Notes under the pieces: generated by a model | What the model saw: the letters and a program-made list of their open reading frames with translations, nothing else | Databases searched by the model: none | What the model was told of the DNA's origin: nothing | Translations under genes and position numbers: made by a program | In this document: positions 62,509-64,000 of the stretch, in pieces | Layout: every line of letters begins with the position of its first letter | Position numbering within the stretch: the first letter of the stretch is position 1 | DNA from: CAWBJO01 sp963789175 | GTDB taxonomy: Bacteria > Pseudomonadota > Alphaproteobacteria > Rhizobiales > Aestuariivirgaceae | NCBI GenBank assembly: GCA_963789175.1 | Contig: CAWBJO010000001.1 | Location: forward strand, 114,513-178,512 | Direction of reading: 5' to 3' | DNA: 64,000 nt

Positions 62509-63227
62509 TCAATTGTGGCCGCCCGAAACCGTGGCCGCTTTTGGGAGCAAGCGAGAGCGAGTTTCGCAGTTCGGCCAGGGGATCGGAACGTTTCGTCAGG
62601 TCCAAACCGGTCTCGACCTCATCGAGATGCTGGATGGACAGCCTCGCAGCCTTGGAAAGTCGCGCTTCTCCATGGCCTCAACGATCCGGCAATGCCCAAA
62701 ATGGGATTGCATGGCATGGAAATCCGACTGATAGAGCATGGAGATGAGAATTGTCCGCGCCGTGAGATCGCGGAGAATTTCGATGAGAACAGGGTTTCCC
62801 GCCAATTCGGCAATGCGAATATGGAAATCGCCCATCAGGCAGGTCAACCGTTGACGGTCACCGGCAGCCATCGCGGCTTTCTCCTCCGCCAGATGGCCGT
62901 GAAGGGCGGCAATGCCCTTGTCGGTGAGCGTGCGCATGCTGCGCAAAAGCCCGGCTTCTATGATGCGGCGAGCCTCATACACGGCCATCGCTTCTTCCGC
63001 AGAAGGTTCCACGACGAACCAGCCGCGCCGCGGGCTGACCTGCACTATGCACCTGGTCTCAAGGCGCATCATCGCTTCCCTGACGCGCGTGCGAGACACC
63101 TCGAATAAAGTGGCAAGTTGGTTTTCGCTCAGGCGGGTACCAGGCTTGATGCGCGCGGAAAGGATCCCGAGACGATGGCCGTTTCGATTGCGTCCTGCGA
63201 TGTGATCTGAACATGTGCATCTTGCAT
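62509..63227 (-). CDS. GntR-family (FCD) transcriptional regulator, frameshifted as read
   Basis: MQDAHVQITSQDAIETAIVSG starts at 63227. A missing G in a G run near 63165 shifts the frame into ILSARIKPGTRLSENQLATLFEVSRTRVREAMMRLE, the winged HTH. The FCD ligand domain follows with VYEARRIIEAGLLRSM and LMGDFHIRIAELAGNPVLIEIL (metal-site His). A second indel near 62655 precedes the normal C-terminus. It lies 32 bases before the binding-protein gene, so control of the importer is inferred. Confidence 0.78.
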
Positions 63228-64000
63228 ACAAGACAGGTAAGCAAGTCTCGTGCCAAATTTCAGAAGACAGCCAAGTCAAGCACTTAGTGTCCTACCGCGA
63301 TGAACATGATGAAAAATACGCGCAGGAGCCTGTTCAGGTGGCGTTTTTTGCTGCAAGGCGAGCGATGCGGAATGCGCACCAGACGCCCACTCACCTGCAG
63401 CCGCATCGGCTCGCCTGGAAACGGGGATGACAGCCTGCCGCGAGGTCACCGCCCAATTCTCCCTTTCCCCAGTGGGAGAGGACGCAAAATCAACATCTTA
63501 GCCAAAGGCTAAGTGTTCCATTTAGTTGGTAAGGGGATCTTCACGATCTCTACCGCACCCCCGTTCATCCCCGCCCCACGCCCTCATGCCATACTCCTCC
63601 CGTCCCACCACGGATACACCGGCAGCGTGCCGGCGAGGCGGGATCGGCGCGGGGCGTAGAGGCAGCACCGCAGAACCTCACGGTCCGGGCTCGCGGAAAA
63701 TGGCCTCCCTCCGGCGACACGGGGAGAGACGGGGTTTTCGGACCAGCCCTCGTCTCTTTGAAGCCCGAAAGAGCGCGCCGGGCGTGCCTGTGCGGCACAC
63801 AGGGTGGCTGACCGGATGGTTTCGCCGGACTGTTCAAAGTCCGTCCGATGCCCGATCCTCGGGCTCAGCCCGAGGACGAGGACATCGGAGAAACCGGCGT
63901 CAAACGCCGTCCGGTCATGCCACCTCGGAGGGGACCGAAGTCGCGGGCAAAAACCGCCGAACGGGGCGCTGAGAGGTGTCACCTATTCTATTTCTACGAG
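63228..64000. other. Gene-free terminal region with palindromic repeats
   Basis: About 770 bases to the window edge contain no supported gene. At 63497-63513 CTTAGCC-AAA-GGCTAAG forms a 7-base-pair hairpin. At 63856-63876 there is a larger palindrome, listed separately. Open frames here are arginine/proline-rich and look like random high-GC sequence. Confidence 0.4.
63856..63876. repeat. REP-like palindrome
   Basis: TCCTCGGGCT and AGCCCGAGGA form a perfect 10-base-pair inverted repeat around a single C. Sequences of the CCTCGGG...CCCGAGG type are widely repeated between genes in rhizobial genomes. Copy number cannot be judged from one window. Confidence 0.5.

Noticed and set aside
63526..63972. 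A 148-codon plus-strand frame near the right edge.
   Set aside because: It is Arg/Pro/Ser-rich, lacks a ribosome-binding site and overlaps a palindromic repeat, so it is unlikely to be a gene.

Overview
The window is high-GC alphaproteobacterial DNA of Hyphomicrobiales type. It reads as two blocks that meet near 43.5-43.7 kb. The left block (1-43.48 kb) is an accessory or transport-rich region, mostly with intact reading frames. The right block (about 43.69-64 kb) has the housekeeping order of a Rhizobiaceae-like chromosome: hppA, MFS, nusB-ribH, ribE-ribD-nrdR-glyA, then an L,D-transpeptidase and its MarR regulator. Many right-block genes carry one- or two-base frameshifts, including genes that should be essential (glyA, ribD, ribH). 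hppA is cut off at the boundary. A join between two sources (assembly chimera) or a real rearrangement are both possible; the frameshifts look more like read error than decay.

Left block. At 0-5.9 kb lies a bacterial sphingolipid locus: a lipid kinase and a nucleotidyltransferase on the plus strand, converging on a minus-strand operon of acyl-AMP ligase, NAD-epimerase, acyl carrier protein and serine palmitoyltransferase. The order resembles the Caulobacter ceramide / ceramide-phosphoglycerate locus. At 6-7.1 kb are a small membrane-anchored protein and a YbaK-type editing deacylase. At 7.1-18.9 kb is a giant (about 3,900 residue) SpvB/RHS-type lipoprotein with cysteine-rich ricin-like modules, an RHS core and an unrecognised, AT-richer C-terminal tip; it has one frameshift as read. 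At 19.3-22.3 kb two very small proteins are divergent from a Crp/Fnr-family regulator, with a near-perfect CRP-type palindrome between them, followed by an acyl-CoA ligase. At 22.3-30.9 kb is a complete glycerol uptake and catabolism unit: the ABC importer glpVSTPQU divergent from glpR-glpD. At 30.9-39.5 kb are an orphan HWE-type histidine kinase and a dipeptide-type ABC operon that also carries a DUF1028 Ntn-hydrolase-like protein and an ArgE/M20 deacylase. At 39.9-43.5 kb are a PAS-GGDEF protein, an NTF2-like protein, a hybrid histidine kinase and a secreted CHRD protein.

Right block. Truncated hppA and an MFS transporter are followed by nusB/ribH. Then come a cupin, a GNAT acetyltransferase and a class III adenylate cyclase with a TPR-like C-terminus. 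Next are riboflavin genes ribE-ribD, a RIME-like intergenic repeat, nrdR, glyA, the L,D-transpeptidase and its MarR-type regulator. After several small uncharacterised genes there is a polar amino-acid ABC importer operon under a GntR regulator, all heavily frameshifted as read. The last 770 bases hold no gene but contain palindromic repeats.

No rRNA, tRNA, CRISPR array, insertion sequence, integrase or attachment site was recognised.
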